The position numbers were made by a program, and so were the translations under genes. This document shows, piece after piece, positions 7,746 to 15,754 of a DNA stretch of 19,927 bases (its first letter is position 1; each line of letters begins with the position of its first letter). The notes beneath the pieces are model-generated. The model was not told the DNA's origin and ran no database searches. It saw only the letters and a list, made by a program, of their open reading frames with translations. Origin of the DNA: Candidatus Sumerlaeota bacterium. GTDB taxonomy: Bacteria > Sumerlaeota > Sumerlaeia > MWCT01 > JAGHBZ01. The stretch spans positions 1 through 19,927 of the forward strand of contig JAGHBZ010000041.1 of assembly GCA_021160705.1 (NCBI GenBank), given 5' to 3'.

Positions 7746-7937
7746 ATGAGGAGTAATTTTCTATTATCAATTCTGACTTTTTTTTCCCTGATTAGCTTGG
7801 TTTTCTCCTTTGCCCAACAGTTATCTTTCTCATCTCACAGGGGGAGCTATGAGATTAAGCCCGATAGCATCCGAATTGCTACTCCAGAAGGCAAAGAAAC
7901 CTTTATCTCTGCTCTAATAAGGGTATATATCTTTTGA
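7746..7937 (+). pseudogene. Short signal-peptide ORF, probably the 5' part of a broken secreted-protein gene
   Basis: 63 residues from the ATG at 7746, with a weak upstream ACAGG; an in-frame ATG at 7710 is also possible. MRSNFLLS, a hydrophobic core and VFSFAQ form a convincing signal peptide. Then comes SHRGSYEIKPDSIRIATPEGKETFI, which reads like the start of a secreted enzyme or binding protein, and the ORF stops at 7935-7937. The +1 frame is open from 7921 through to 8130, so one indel between 7918 and 7937 would fuse it to the next ORF, giving about 127 residues. TPEGK-x-F near a mature N-terminus is reminiscent of some secreted glycosidases, but the match is too short to assign. It could be a decaying gene, an assembly error or a real small secreted peptide. 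Confidence 0.4.
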
Positions 7938-7980
7938 AATGGATTACAATGCACAATCCTGGAGAGAAAAGAGGGGTATA

Positions 7981-8130
7981 ATGAAATATTACCCAAATTC
8001 CAAATATGTAAGGTTGCAGGAAGTTGTTGCCATCAGAAATATAGAATGCGTTTTTCTGGTACTTGAGAATGTAGGAAATAAAGAGGATTTTGTAAGGACA
8101 CTTGAGAAAACAAAGGAGCAAAGAGAGTGA
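7981..8130 (+). CDS. Small hypothetical protein overlapping the GH38 gene start
   Basis: 49 residues from the ATG at 7981, preceded closely by GAGGGG; an in-frame ATG at 7939 would give 63. The peptide is charged and aliphatic (KYVRLQEVVAIRNIE ... EDFVRTLEKTKEQRE), with no signal peptide and no recognised motif. Its TGA stop overlaps the GTG start of the next gene as GTGA, a typical arrangement for translational coupling, which argues that it is translated. It may be the C-terminal piece of a gene broken near 7920-7937, whose 5' part is the signal-peptide ORF before it. Confidence 0.4.
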   Translation: MKYYPNSKYVRLQEVVAIRNIECVFLVLENVGNKEDFVRTLEKTKEQRE

Positions 8131-11100
8131 GAAATAAGATTATCATTTTATTATACCTTATTATAACAATTTGCTCTGTAAGCAGGGCAATAGAGGATGA
8201 GATAGTAGTTTTTGATTCTAATAGCCACAAACTCGGTGAGATGCCGCCTGCTGGATGGTATGTGAGGAACTACTACATTGGATATCCGGGACAGAATAGC
8301 TGGTATAAAATCGTGGAGGAAGATGGGGAAAGAAGTCTTCTCTGCGAGAGTGAAGTAAGTGCTATTGTCATTGCCAAAGAACTCAAACTGAAGGCAAGCG
8401 AATATCCCTGGATTATCTGGCGTTTTAAAGTGGATGAGATACCTTATGGGGGAGATGAGAGAGAAAAAAAGACGGAGGATTCCTCACTAAGAATTATGCT
8501 TTATTTTAAAAATGGAAAAACTCTCTCTTACAATTGGAGTTCCAGACTTCCGAAGGGGTTCTACTGCAGGAATCCCTGGTTTCCGGAAAAGATATTTATA
8601 ATAGTTGCGGGTAGTGGCTGGAGGAGTAAAGGACAGTGGCTCACCTTTCAGGCTAATTACGTTGAAGATTACAAGACAATTCTTGGTTCTGAACCTGATG
8701 AGCTAGTAGAGGTGGGGATATTATCTGACTCTGATAATACTTTCTCCAGCACTCGGAGTTTTATCTCCTGGATAAAATTAAGAAGAACTGAAAAAGAAGG
8801 AATAGAGAAAGTATCTGCCAGCTCATCTCTCATTGAGGAGAAGAGATGGGTGGAGAGAAGAAATCTCGTAGCAAATAAGGTGAAAAACCTTATAGTAAAC
8901 GGGGGATTTGAAGTAGTGAAAAATGGTGTGCCAATAGGCTGGCATACTAATAGCAAATGGGGTGTAGGAAAAGGTCAATGGGAAATTATCCCTGAAGCAC
9001 CCCAAAGTGGGAAGTACTGTGCTCATATCCTCTGGAATAGCCAGGAGAAAGACAGCGGTGCTCAATATTATCAGGAAGTAAAAATCAGGAGGGAGGACAT
9101 AGGAAAAGAACTCTGGCTTTTTGGGTGGGTAAGGACGAAAAAAACCAATACTCATCTTTTCATTGATGCTCGGTCAAAGACGGGAAAAAGAGTAGCGTAT
9201 GGAGAGGTGGAATGCCCAGCGGATGGGCGATGGCATCTTCTCAGTATAAGTCTACCTATTACGGAGGAGACGAGAGTAGTCTGCCCATCGTTTCGTATAA
9301 GTTATGGGAGCGGAGAGGGGTGGTTTGACAATATGGAGCTCTACATAGTGCCTCAAGGGATTGAGATAAAGGCTATAAATGTCTTCCCACTTTTCGCCAG
9401 GAGAAATGGCTCATTAAAGCAGGTTCTGGACGTCATTCTGGACAGGGAGATTACTGGCGACAAAAGAATAGAGGTCTGGCAAAAAGGTAAAAAGGTCTCC
9501 GCGGGTTTCGAGCATCTGGGAGAAGGAAGATATGATGTCTTTATCAATCTCCCAATAGAGAAAGGTCCAGCTCTATGTCGGGTTATTAACACTCAAGGGG
9601 AGAAAATAGCTGAGCGGGAATTTTACCTTGAGGAGAGGCCCCGCTGGGAGGTCTTTCTGGCACCCGGGTCTCATATAGACTACGGTTATGGGGGTTCTGC
9701 ACTTGAATGCCGCCAGATGGTAGAAGATATAATATTGAAAGCCCTGGATGTCTTAGAGAGCTATTCTGATTATAAGTTTATAATAGAGAGCACAGCAGGG
9801 CTTGAATCGCTTCTCAAAAGGAAACCAGAGGAAAAAAGGAGAATAAAGAAGTATCTGAAAGAAGGAAGGCTGGAGGTATCAAGTTTCTGGACACTTCCGA
9901 TGAATCTTTACGATGGAGAAGGGATGGAGAGGTGCGTGGAGAGTGCAAGAGAATGGCTTGAAGAAGAATTGGATTACACGCCTATGACAGTTCAGCAGCA
10001 CGACCTTCCAGGAAATATATACCAGTTGCCGGGTATTCTCAAACGTCAGGGGATAGGGCTATATCTCTGGTCAAGGGGGACTCATCCACCTCTATACTGG
10101 TGGAGAGGACTTGATGGTGAGAGGGTACTGGCATATATATGCCCATCACCGTGGCTTTACAATGCGGGTGCGGAGATGGGCTTTCACAAGGACGCATTGG
10201 CAGTGCGCAAAGGCGTTATGCTCAATCGGCTGAATGCAGTGGAGAAGATGATGCCAGTGAAAAAGTTCTTTGTCCCTGATGAATGCGACTGGACATATCC
10301 GTACCCGGTGACGGTGGAAATAGTAAAAGAATGGAACAAAAGATATGCGTATCCAAAAGTAAAGTTTTCTACCGCAAGGGAGTATTATGAGGAATTAATG
10401 AAGGAAAAGTCTGCGTTAATGAGGCTTCATCAGGAGACAATGCCCGGGGCAAATGACGGGTGGACCTGGGCGGCACCGGGGATTTCTCAGATTTTCTATA
10501 AACAGCAGGAGCTGGAGAGCAAACTGCTTGCTGTGGAGAAGCTCGCAGCACTTATATCTATTAATCAAAGATACGCATTTCCACTGGGCAAGTTTCGGAG
10601 GATATGGCGCGAACTCCTCTTCACCTATGACCATAATCTTGGTGGTATCCACGATAACCTGAACTTTAAAGAAAAATACAGGATGCTGGAGGAGGGTCTT
10701 GGGAAAACAAAGACAATGCTTAAGGAGATGCTCCGAAAATTTGCACCGAAAGATGTAAAATCGGTTGTCGTCTTCAATCCACTCAATTGGGAGAGAGAAG
10801 AAGAGATAGCTCTGGAGGTGGATGATGAGGAAGGTACGCTCTATGAGATTACCAATGAGGAGCAAAGAAGCTGGCTCTCCCGGGTCAGAGTGGAGGGGAA
10901 TAGAAAAGTCCTTTGCGTACCGGTAAAGGTAAAAGCTCTGGGAATAAGTAGGTTGGAGTTAAAGAAGATAGGACAAAGGAGTCTGGGTGAGCAGAAGAAG
11001 GAGGTAGTTGTTCTTGAGAATAAATTCTTAACGGTAAGGATAGACACGCAAAAGGGAGAAATAAAGAGTATTTACGATAGAAGAAATCAACGAGAGCTCT

Positions 11101-12599
11101 TGAAAGAAAAACTCCGAATAGGTGTAAGTAAGGCAATAAAAGATGCGCCTTTAATAAATGAAGAGGGACTTCCAGAAATGGCAAAGGGATATAGAGAACC
11201 ATATAGAAATCTGGTATGCCTATTTATCCCTGAAGAGGTTGCGATATGGGAACATAATGGTCGCAGGTCTGTAGCAATGATGGGTTATCTTGATAAGGAG
11301 AAAGAGAGAAAGTGCATATTTGAAATCACACTATCAGAGGAGAAGGCAGAGGTAGAATTTTATATGCATGTTGAGTGGAAGAGGTGGAATCACCATTTTG
11401 TGTTTCTTGACTTGCCGCTGAATTTAAAAAACCCTGAAGTGCGTTATGGAGTAGCATATGGGGATGTGGAGCTTAAGCCGTTTGTCTGGGGTGCCAGCGT
11501 GGTGAACCGATGGATTCTGGCGAAGGGTCAAGAGGATTATTCAGTGGGGATTGCTTTTGACAAGTCATTATTTGTTCGGTTCAAAGACGCTCGGATATTG
11601 CCTATTCTATTCCATGACGAAAGGAGTTTCTGCCGAACCGACCCGGGGACTTATTGGGCATCCTTCCCTGAGTATAGTTATGAAATGAGATTTGTGCTGA
11701 TATTAGGAGGGAATGAAGTAGCAAAGAGAGTGAGGATAAGGGCAGAAGAGTTGCGTCAACCACTGATAGCACAGATAATTGAGAAAGGAGATACTGCTAC
11801 CATTAAAGAGCCAATAGGAATCAGAGGTGATGACATTGTTCTTAGCTCTATGGGATTCCAAAAAGATGGTAAGACGTTGAGGATGAGATTGAAGAACATC
11901 TCTGAGGAAGAAAAAAAGGTAGAGATTCTAACCTCTCAGGAGTTTACAGAAAGAAAAAAGGTCGTGAAACTAAAGGCTTATGGCTGTGAGTTTGTGGAGC
12001 TACCTCTCAAGAAGGGAATAAACGTTATAGTAAAAGCTCCTTTGCCTCCTGAGTTCAGGAATTATACAGAAGATGAGATAATGGGAGATGGGTCATTAAT
12101 TGAGAGCAGGAATCTGTTAAAGAACAGTGGCTTTGAAGAGGGAAATGGTAAGTATCCAGCGGAGTGGATAAGTGAGTCGCACTGGGGTTACGGTAAAGGA
12201 GAATGGGAATGGTCTGTTGGCAAAGAAATAGCACACAGCGGAGAAAGATGCGTGAGGGTCAGACTTGAGGATGCTCATGATTCGGGCAGTGGCGCACAAT
12301 TCTACCAATCAGTAGATGTGCATCAACTTCAGGGCAAAATAATAAGGTTCTGCGGTTATGTAAAGACAGATAAACCCGGAGCAGTTCTCTATATGGACAG
12401 TTGGGATAAGGAGGGTCGTTGTCTTTGCGGCACAGGAAAAAAGGTCGTGGGAACAGGAGAGTGGCAGTTTGTATATTGTGATATGCAGGTCCCGAAAGGT
12501 GCTGTAAGTGTAGCGTGTGGAGTAAGAGTACTTGGTCCAGAGGCAGACGCAATGTTTGATGATGTAGCGCTTTATATATTGAGGGATTTTCCATTTTAG
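8127..12599 (+). CDS. Secreted GH38-type alpha-mannosidase-like protein with DUF3047-like and two CBM-like domains
   Basis: 1490 residues. The GTG start at 8127 follows AAAGGAG (8110-8116) and overlaps the upstream stop as GTGA. A signal peptide covers about residues 1-21. About 25-218 resembles DUF3047: a WYKIVEEDG strand, a WIIWRFKVDEIP region, an SLRIMLYF strand, and LSDSDNT near the end. Residues 254-408 and 1328-1486 are homologous CBM4/9-like jelly rolls (GFE, WGxGKGxWE, SGAQxYQ, FD near the end). About 506-870 is the GH38 catalytic barrel with SHIDYGY (His516/Asp518, the HxD zinc motif), QQHDLPGN (Asp626, probable nucleophile) and TYDHNLGG (His836). Beta-sandwich domains typical of GH38 follow from VVFNPLNW (about 881). 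Retaining alpha-mannosidase action on an extracellular glycan is expected, though tyrosine replaces the usual tryptophan after HxD, so specificity may be shifted. It heads the probable transporter operon. Confidence 0.88.
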   Translation: MRNKIIILLYLIITICSVSRAIEDEIVVFDSNSHKLGEMPPAGWYVRNYYIGYPGQNSWYKIVEEDGERSLLCESEVSAIVIAKELKLKASEYPWIIWRFKVDEIPYGGDEREKKTEDSSLRIMLYFKNGKTLSYNWSSRLPKGFYCRNPWFPEKIFIIVAGSGWRSKGQWLTFQANYVEDYKTILGSEPDELVEVGILSDSDNTFSSTRSFISWIKLRRTEKEGIEKVSASSSLIEEKRWVERRNLVANKVKNLIVNGGFEVVKNGVPIGWHTNSKWGVGKGQWEIIPEAPQSGKYCAHILWNSQEKDSGAQYYQEVKIRREDIGKELWLFGWVRTKKTNTHLFIDARSKTGKRVAYGEVECPADGRWHLLSISLPITEETRVVCPSFRISYGSGEGWFDNMELYIVPQGIEIKAINVFPLFARRNGSLKQVLDVILDREITGDKRIEVWQKGKKVSAGFEHLGEGRYDVFINLPIEKGPALCRVINTQGEKIAEREFYLEERPRWEVFLAPGSHIDYGYGGSALECRQMVEDIILKALDVLESYSDYKFIIESTAGLESLLKRKPEEKRRIKKYLKEGRLEVSSFWTLPMNLYDGEGMERCVESAREWLEEELDYTPMTVQQHDLPGNIYQLPGILKRQGIGLYLWSRGTHPPLYWWRGLDGERVLAYICPSPWLYNAGAEMGFHKDALAVRKGVMLNRLNAVEKMMPVKKFFVPDECDWTYPYPVTVEIVKEWNKRYAYPKVKFSTAREYYEELMKEKSALMRLHQETMPGANDGWTWAAPGISQIFYKQQELESKLLAVEKLAALISINQRYAFPLGKFRRIWRELLFTYDHNLGGIHDNLNFKEKYRMLEEGLGKTKTMLKEMLRKFAPKDVKSVVVFNPLNWEREEEIALEVDDEEGTLYEITNEEQRSWLSRVRVEGNRKVLCVPVKVKALGISRLELKKIGQRSLGEQKKEVVVLENKFLTVRIDTQKGEIKSIYDRRNQRELLKEKLRIGVSKAIKDAPLINEEGLPEMAKGYREPYRNLVCLFIPEEVAIWEHNGRRSVAMMGYLDKEKERKCIFEITLSEEKAEVEFYMHVEWKRWNHHFVFLDLPLNLKNPEVRYGVAYGDVELKPFVWGASVVNRWILAKGQEDYSVGIAFDKSLFVRFKDARILPILFHDERSFCRTDPGTYWASFPEYSYEMRFVLILGGNEVAKRVRIRAEELRQPLIAQIIEKGDTATIKEPIGIRGDDIVLSSMGFQKDGKTLRMRLKNISEEEKKVEILTSQEFTERKKVVKLKAYGCEFVELPLKKGINVIVKAPLPPEFRNYTEDEIMGDGSLIESRNLLKNSGFEEGNGKYPAEWISESHWGYGKGEWEWSVGKEIAHSGERCVRVRLEDAHDSGSGAQFYQSVDVHQLQGKIIRFCGYVKTDKPGAVLYMDSWDKEGRCLCGTGKKVVGTGEWQFVYCDMQVPKGAVSVACGVRVLGPEADAMFDDVALYILRDFPF

Positions 12600-12622
12600 C
12601 GAAGTAAAGGAGAAAGGGAGAG

Positions 12623-13513
12623 ATGAAGATAAAGAAAAGCGTTTTAAGGCGAAACCTTGAGGGATATATGTTCATATCTCCTTTTATAGTAGGGTTTCTT
12701 GTTTTCACCTTTGGACCGTTGATTGCTTCTTTTTATCTCAGTTTCTGCGATTATAATATACTTGAGCCTCCTCGTTGGGTGGGGCTTGGGAATTATAAAA
12801 CTCTCCTGTTTCGTGACCCGCTGTTCTGGAAGAGTCTCTATAACACTGTATATTATACGATATTCAGTGTACCTCTGGGTACAGCTCTGGCGCTAATGCT
12901 TGCAATGATGTTAAACCAAAAGATTCCAGGACAGGCAATTCTCCGCACAGTTTATTATCTCCCCTGTATAGTGCCGATAATAGCGAGTTCAGTGCTTTGG
13001 GTACAGATATTTAACCCTCAATGGGGCTTGCTTAATATGTTTCTACGAAAGCTCGGACTACCTGAGCCGGGATGGCTTATAAGTGAGACCTGGGCGAAAC
13101 CAGCACTTATTATAATGAGTCTATGGGCAATTGGTGGGGCAATAATTATATTTCTGGCGGGATTACAGGGGATTCCAGACCACTTATATGAGAGTGCAGA
13201 GATTGATGGAGCAGGTGCAATACAGAAATTTTTTCATATCACCCTGCCTATGCTTTCTCCCACGATATTCTTTCTGGTAGTGATGGGAGTAATCGGCTCA
13301 TTTCAGGTATTTACACAGGCGTATGTTATGACGGGTGGTGGACCCCTTGACTCTACAAGGTTTTACATCCTGTATCTCTTCAATCAAGCATTTGAATTCT
13401 TTCATATGGGCTATGGTTGTGCTATGGCATGGATACTTTTCGCTATTATTCTTGCGGTCACATATTTACAGTTTCGCTATCTCTCAAAATTTGGCTATTA
13501 CGAGGCTGAGTAA
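12623..13513 (+). CDS. Sugar ABC transporter permease, MalF/UgpA-type
   Basis: 296 residues. The ATG follows AAAGGAGAAAGGGAG and sits 23 bases after the mannosidase stop. About six hydrophobic membrane helices are visible. The cytoplasmic EAA loop that docks on the ATPase is at residues 190-212 (YESAEIDGAGAIQKFFHITLP). The motif MTGGGP (near 13330) is typical of this family. It forms the inner-membrane channel with the next gene's product. CUT1-type transporters of this kind carry oligosaccharides, and the genes around it suggest manno-oligosaccharides or related glycan fragments. The substrate is inference. Confidence 0.95.
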   Translation: MKIKKSVLRRNLEGYMFISPFIVGFLVFTFGPLIASFYLSFCDYNILEPPRWVGLGNYKTLLFRDPLFWKSLYNTVYYTIFSVPLGTALALMLAMMLNQKIPGQAILRTVYYLPCIVPIIASSVLWVQIFNPQWGLLNMFLRKLGLPEPGWLISETWAKPALIIMSLWAIGGAIIIFLAGLQGIPDHLYESAEIDGAGAIQKFFHITLPMLSPTIFFLVVMGVIGSFQVFTQAYVMTGGGPLDSTRFYILYLFNQAFEFFHMGYGCAMAWILFAIILAVTYLQFRYLSKFGYYEAE

Positions 13514-13515
13514 AG

Positions 13516-14367
13516 ATGGCTCAATATTATCTAAAGAAAAAGTGGCGAGAACGGATAAAGATTGGAGTAATACTTCTTATCTTATTAATCGGTGCCATTC
13601 CCTTCTTGATGCCGTTAGTGTGGCTAATATCCACTTCTCTTAAGACAACTGACCAGATATTCACCTATCCGCCGAAGTGGATACCAAAACCAGTGGCGTG
13701 GAGAAACTACATAGAAATTTTCTCTTATATGCCGTTTCTTTCTTATTTTAAAAATACAATGATAATTACGGTTACCACTTTAATTGGAGTCATCCTGTCA
13801 TCCTCATTAATAGCTTATGGATTTGCCCGGATAAAATTTTTCGGGAGCAAAGTACTCTTTATGGTTTTGCTGAGCACAATAATGTTGCCACCACAAGTTA
13901 CTATGATACCGCTCTACATCCTTTTTAGCAAGTTGAAATGGGTAGACACGCTTTTACCCCTGACAGTTCCATATTTTTTTGGCAATGCCTTTTTTGTGTT
14001 TTTGTTGAAACAATTCTTTCACACAATTCCTGTGGAGCTGGAGGATGCGGCAAGGATAGATGGATGCACAACCCTAGGGATATACTGGAGGATTGCAATG
14101 CCCTTATGCAAACCTGCCCTGGCGGCTGTGGCAATATTTCAGTTTCAGTTTGCCTGGAGTGATTTTATGGGTCCTTTAATTTACCTGAGTTCGGAGGAGA
14201 AAAAGACACTTGCCCTTGGGCTGCAGAATTTTCTTACAATTCACGGTGGAGAGTGGCATCTTCTAATGGCTGCCTCCACGCTTATGATTTTGCCAGTGAT
14301 TTTAGTCTTCTTTACGGCACAGCGTTATTTTATTCGGGGGGTCATCCTGAGCGGACTAAAGGGGTGA
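13516..14367 (+). CDS. Sugar ABC transporter permease, MalG/UgpE-type
   Basis: 283 residues, starting two bases after the stop of the first permease, so the two are tightly coupled. The N-terminal helix carries PFLMPLVWLISTSLKT, typical of MalG-type subunits. Several further helices follow, and the EAA loop is at about 173-197 (ELEDAARIDGCTTLGIYWRI). It pairs with the upstream permease to form the channel. No ATPase gene is present in the window, so a shared MsmK/UgpC-like ATPase encoded elsewhere is likely. Confidence 0.95.
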   Translation: MAQYYLKKKWRERIKIGVILLILLIGAIPFLMPLVWLISTSLKTTDQIFTYPPKWIPKPVAWRNYIEIFSYMPFLSYFKNTMIITVTTLIGVILSSSLIAYGFARIKFFGSKVLFMVLLSTIMLPPQVTMIPLYILFSKLKWVDTLLPLTVPYFFGNAFFVFLLKQFFHTIPVELEDAARIDGCTTLGIYWRIAMPLCKPALAAVAIFQFQFAWSDFMGPLIYLSSEEKKTLALGLQNFLTIHGGEWHLLMAASTLMILPVILVFFTAQRYFIRGVILSGLKG

Positions 14368-14369
14368 AG

Positions 14370-15668
14370 ATGGTGAGAAGGCAAATAATACTTCTAATAT
14401 TTGCAGGCTTGATAATGGCGAGTGGATGCACAAAAAAGAAGTCGGAAGGTGTGACGGAGATAACCTTCTGGCATATCTGGGGTGCTAAGTATGCCCAGCG
14501 GGCTATGAATAAGATAGTTGAGCAATACAATCAGCAGAATCCAGGGGTCAAGGTGGTTCCACTTGTTGTTCCCTTTTCCGAGACAGGGGCTTTTATCCAG
14601 AAGGTACTTACCGCTATTGCAGGCGGGACTCCTCCGGATGTACTCACCTTTTCAGGCGTACCTGTACTTGCAGGAAAGAATGCCTTGCTCCCTCTTGACG
14701 GATATATAAAACGAGACAATTTTGACCTACACAACTTTCTGCGTTACAGGGTGAAGGTTGCCTCCTGGGGTGGACATCAATATGGCATACCTTTCTCCAC
14801 ATCGGCAAATTCTCTGCTTTTTTATAACAAGGACTTGTTTCGTGAAGTTGGACTTGACCCAGAGAGACCGCCTCGCACCTGGAAGGAGCTGGAGGAGACG
14901 GCAAAAAAGTTGACTATTATTAAGAACGGAAAAATAGAGCGTCTTGGGTTTGTTCCGAACTGGGGACAGGGATGGCTCTACGTCTGGACATGGGCAAATG
15001 GGGGTGAGGTGCTTGCTGAGGATAATAGAACCCTTCTTATTGACCAGCCAGAAGGCATTGAGGCACTGGAGTGGATGGTGAGATTCGCTGACGATATATG
15101 TGGTGGGACAAAAGCCATTGCTGCTTTCGGAGAAAGGTTTCAGGGACTGGAGCAGGGTCCCCTTTATACTGGCAAGATAGCAATGCTTGTCACCGGGAGT
15201 TGGGACTTCAGGAGTATAAAACTCTACGCACCTGATACGGATTTTGGAGTGGCACTCCTGCCACATTCAGAGAAAGGGAAGCACATAACCAGTTGTGGGG
15301 GGTTCAGTTTCTGTATACCCAGAGGAGTTAGACATCCGGAGGAGGCATGGAAGTTCATAAAATACATTACCAGCAAGGAAATACAGCTCCAGTGGGCAAA
15401 AGAGACAGATGAGATGCCCACCAGACCGGCGTGCTGGACAGATGAATACTTTACAAAGGACCCCAAATGGCAGGTAGCCATAGAGGCAATGAAAAATGCA
15501 CATCCTTTTCCAGAGGTACCTTTTGGTGCTGAGTTATGGCAGTATCTGAATATTGATGCGGTACAGCAAGCATTATTCCATAAGAAGACACCAAAGCAAG
15601 CGTTAGTGGATGCGGCAAAGAAGTGTCGAAAGGTCATTGAAAAATATTATGAATCAACGCAAAAGTGA
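14370..15668 (+). CDS. Extracellular sugar-binding lipoprotein of the ABC importer
   Basis: 432 residues. The frame is open further upstream inside the permease gene, but the ATG at 14370 follows AAAGGGGTG and gives a proper lipoprotein signal: MVRRQ, a hydrophobic core, then MASGC with the lipid-modified cysteine at position 20. The mature part starts with EITFWHIWG and contains the family 1 (MalE/UgpB-like) solute-binding pattern, with a PPDVLTFSG strand, SLLFYNKDLFREVGLD and MLVTGSWDF. The length is normal for oligosaccharide-binding proteins. It lies two bases after the second permease. The binding protein being last in the transporter set is less usual than first. It delivers the imported glycan fragment to the permease pair. 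Confidence 0.94.
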   Translation: MVRRQIILLIFAGLIMASGCTKKKSEGVTEITFWHIWGAKYAQRAMNKIVEQYNQQNPGVKVVPLVVPFSETGAFIQKVLTAIAGGTPPDVLTFSGVPVLAGKNALLPLDGYIKRDNFDLHNFLRYRVKVASWGGHQYGIPFSTSANSLLFYNKDLFREVGLDPERPPRTWKELEETAKKLTIIKNGKIERLGFVPNWGQGWLYVWTWANGGEVLAEDNRTLLIDQPEGIEALEWMVRFADDICGGTKAIAAFGERFQGLEQGPLYTGKIAMLVTGSWDFRSIKLYAPDTDFGVALLPHSEKGKHITSCGGFSFCIPRGVRHPEEAWKFIKYITSKEIQLQWAKETDEMPTRPACWTDEYFTKDPKWQVAIEAMKNAHPFPEVPFGAELWQYLNIDAVQQALFHKKTPKQALVDAAKKCRKVIEKYYESTQK

Positions 15669-15674
15669 GTCTGA

Positions 15675-15693
15675 AGTCAGGAGTATTCTGACT
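15675..15693 (+). terminator. Short hairpin after the binding-protein gene, weak terminator or attenuator
   Basis: AGTCAG (15675-15680) pairs with CTGACT (15688-15693) around a 7-nt loop. No T tract follows; the next bases are A-rich. A TATAAT sequence at 15706-15711 could be a -10 box for the downstream SDR-isomerase-GH38 genes, but no matching -35 is visible 16-18 bases upstream. The hairpin alone may only reduce read-through. Confidence 0.25.
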
Positions 15694-15754
15694 GAATAAA
15701 AATAATATAATGAACAAGGTCTCTTGGCGTACTCAATAAGGAGGTGTAGAGGAA

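Noticed and set aside
12259..12708. 149-codon minus-strand ORF spanning the mannosidase-permease junction
   Set aside because: It is antisense to the C-terminal CBM-like domain and the start of a clear permease. No independent support.
14253..14369. Upstream extension of the sugar-binding protein frame
   Set aside because: It overlaps the permease gene and would bury the lipoprotein signal. The ATG at 14370 has a ribosome-binding site and gives a lipobox at Cys20.
14727..15266. 179-codon minus-strand ORF
   Set aside because: It is antisense to the sugar-binding lipoprotein, with Cys/His/Ser-rich shadow composition.
15706..15711. TATAAT as a promoter for the SDR-isomerase-GH38 genes
   Set aside because: It is a perfect -10 match, but no -35-like hexamer lies 16-18 bases upstream and the region is A/T-rich, so it is not listed as a promoter.
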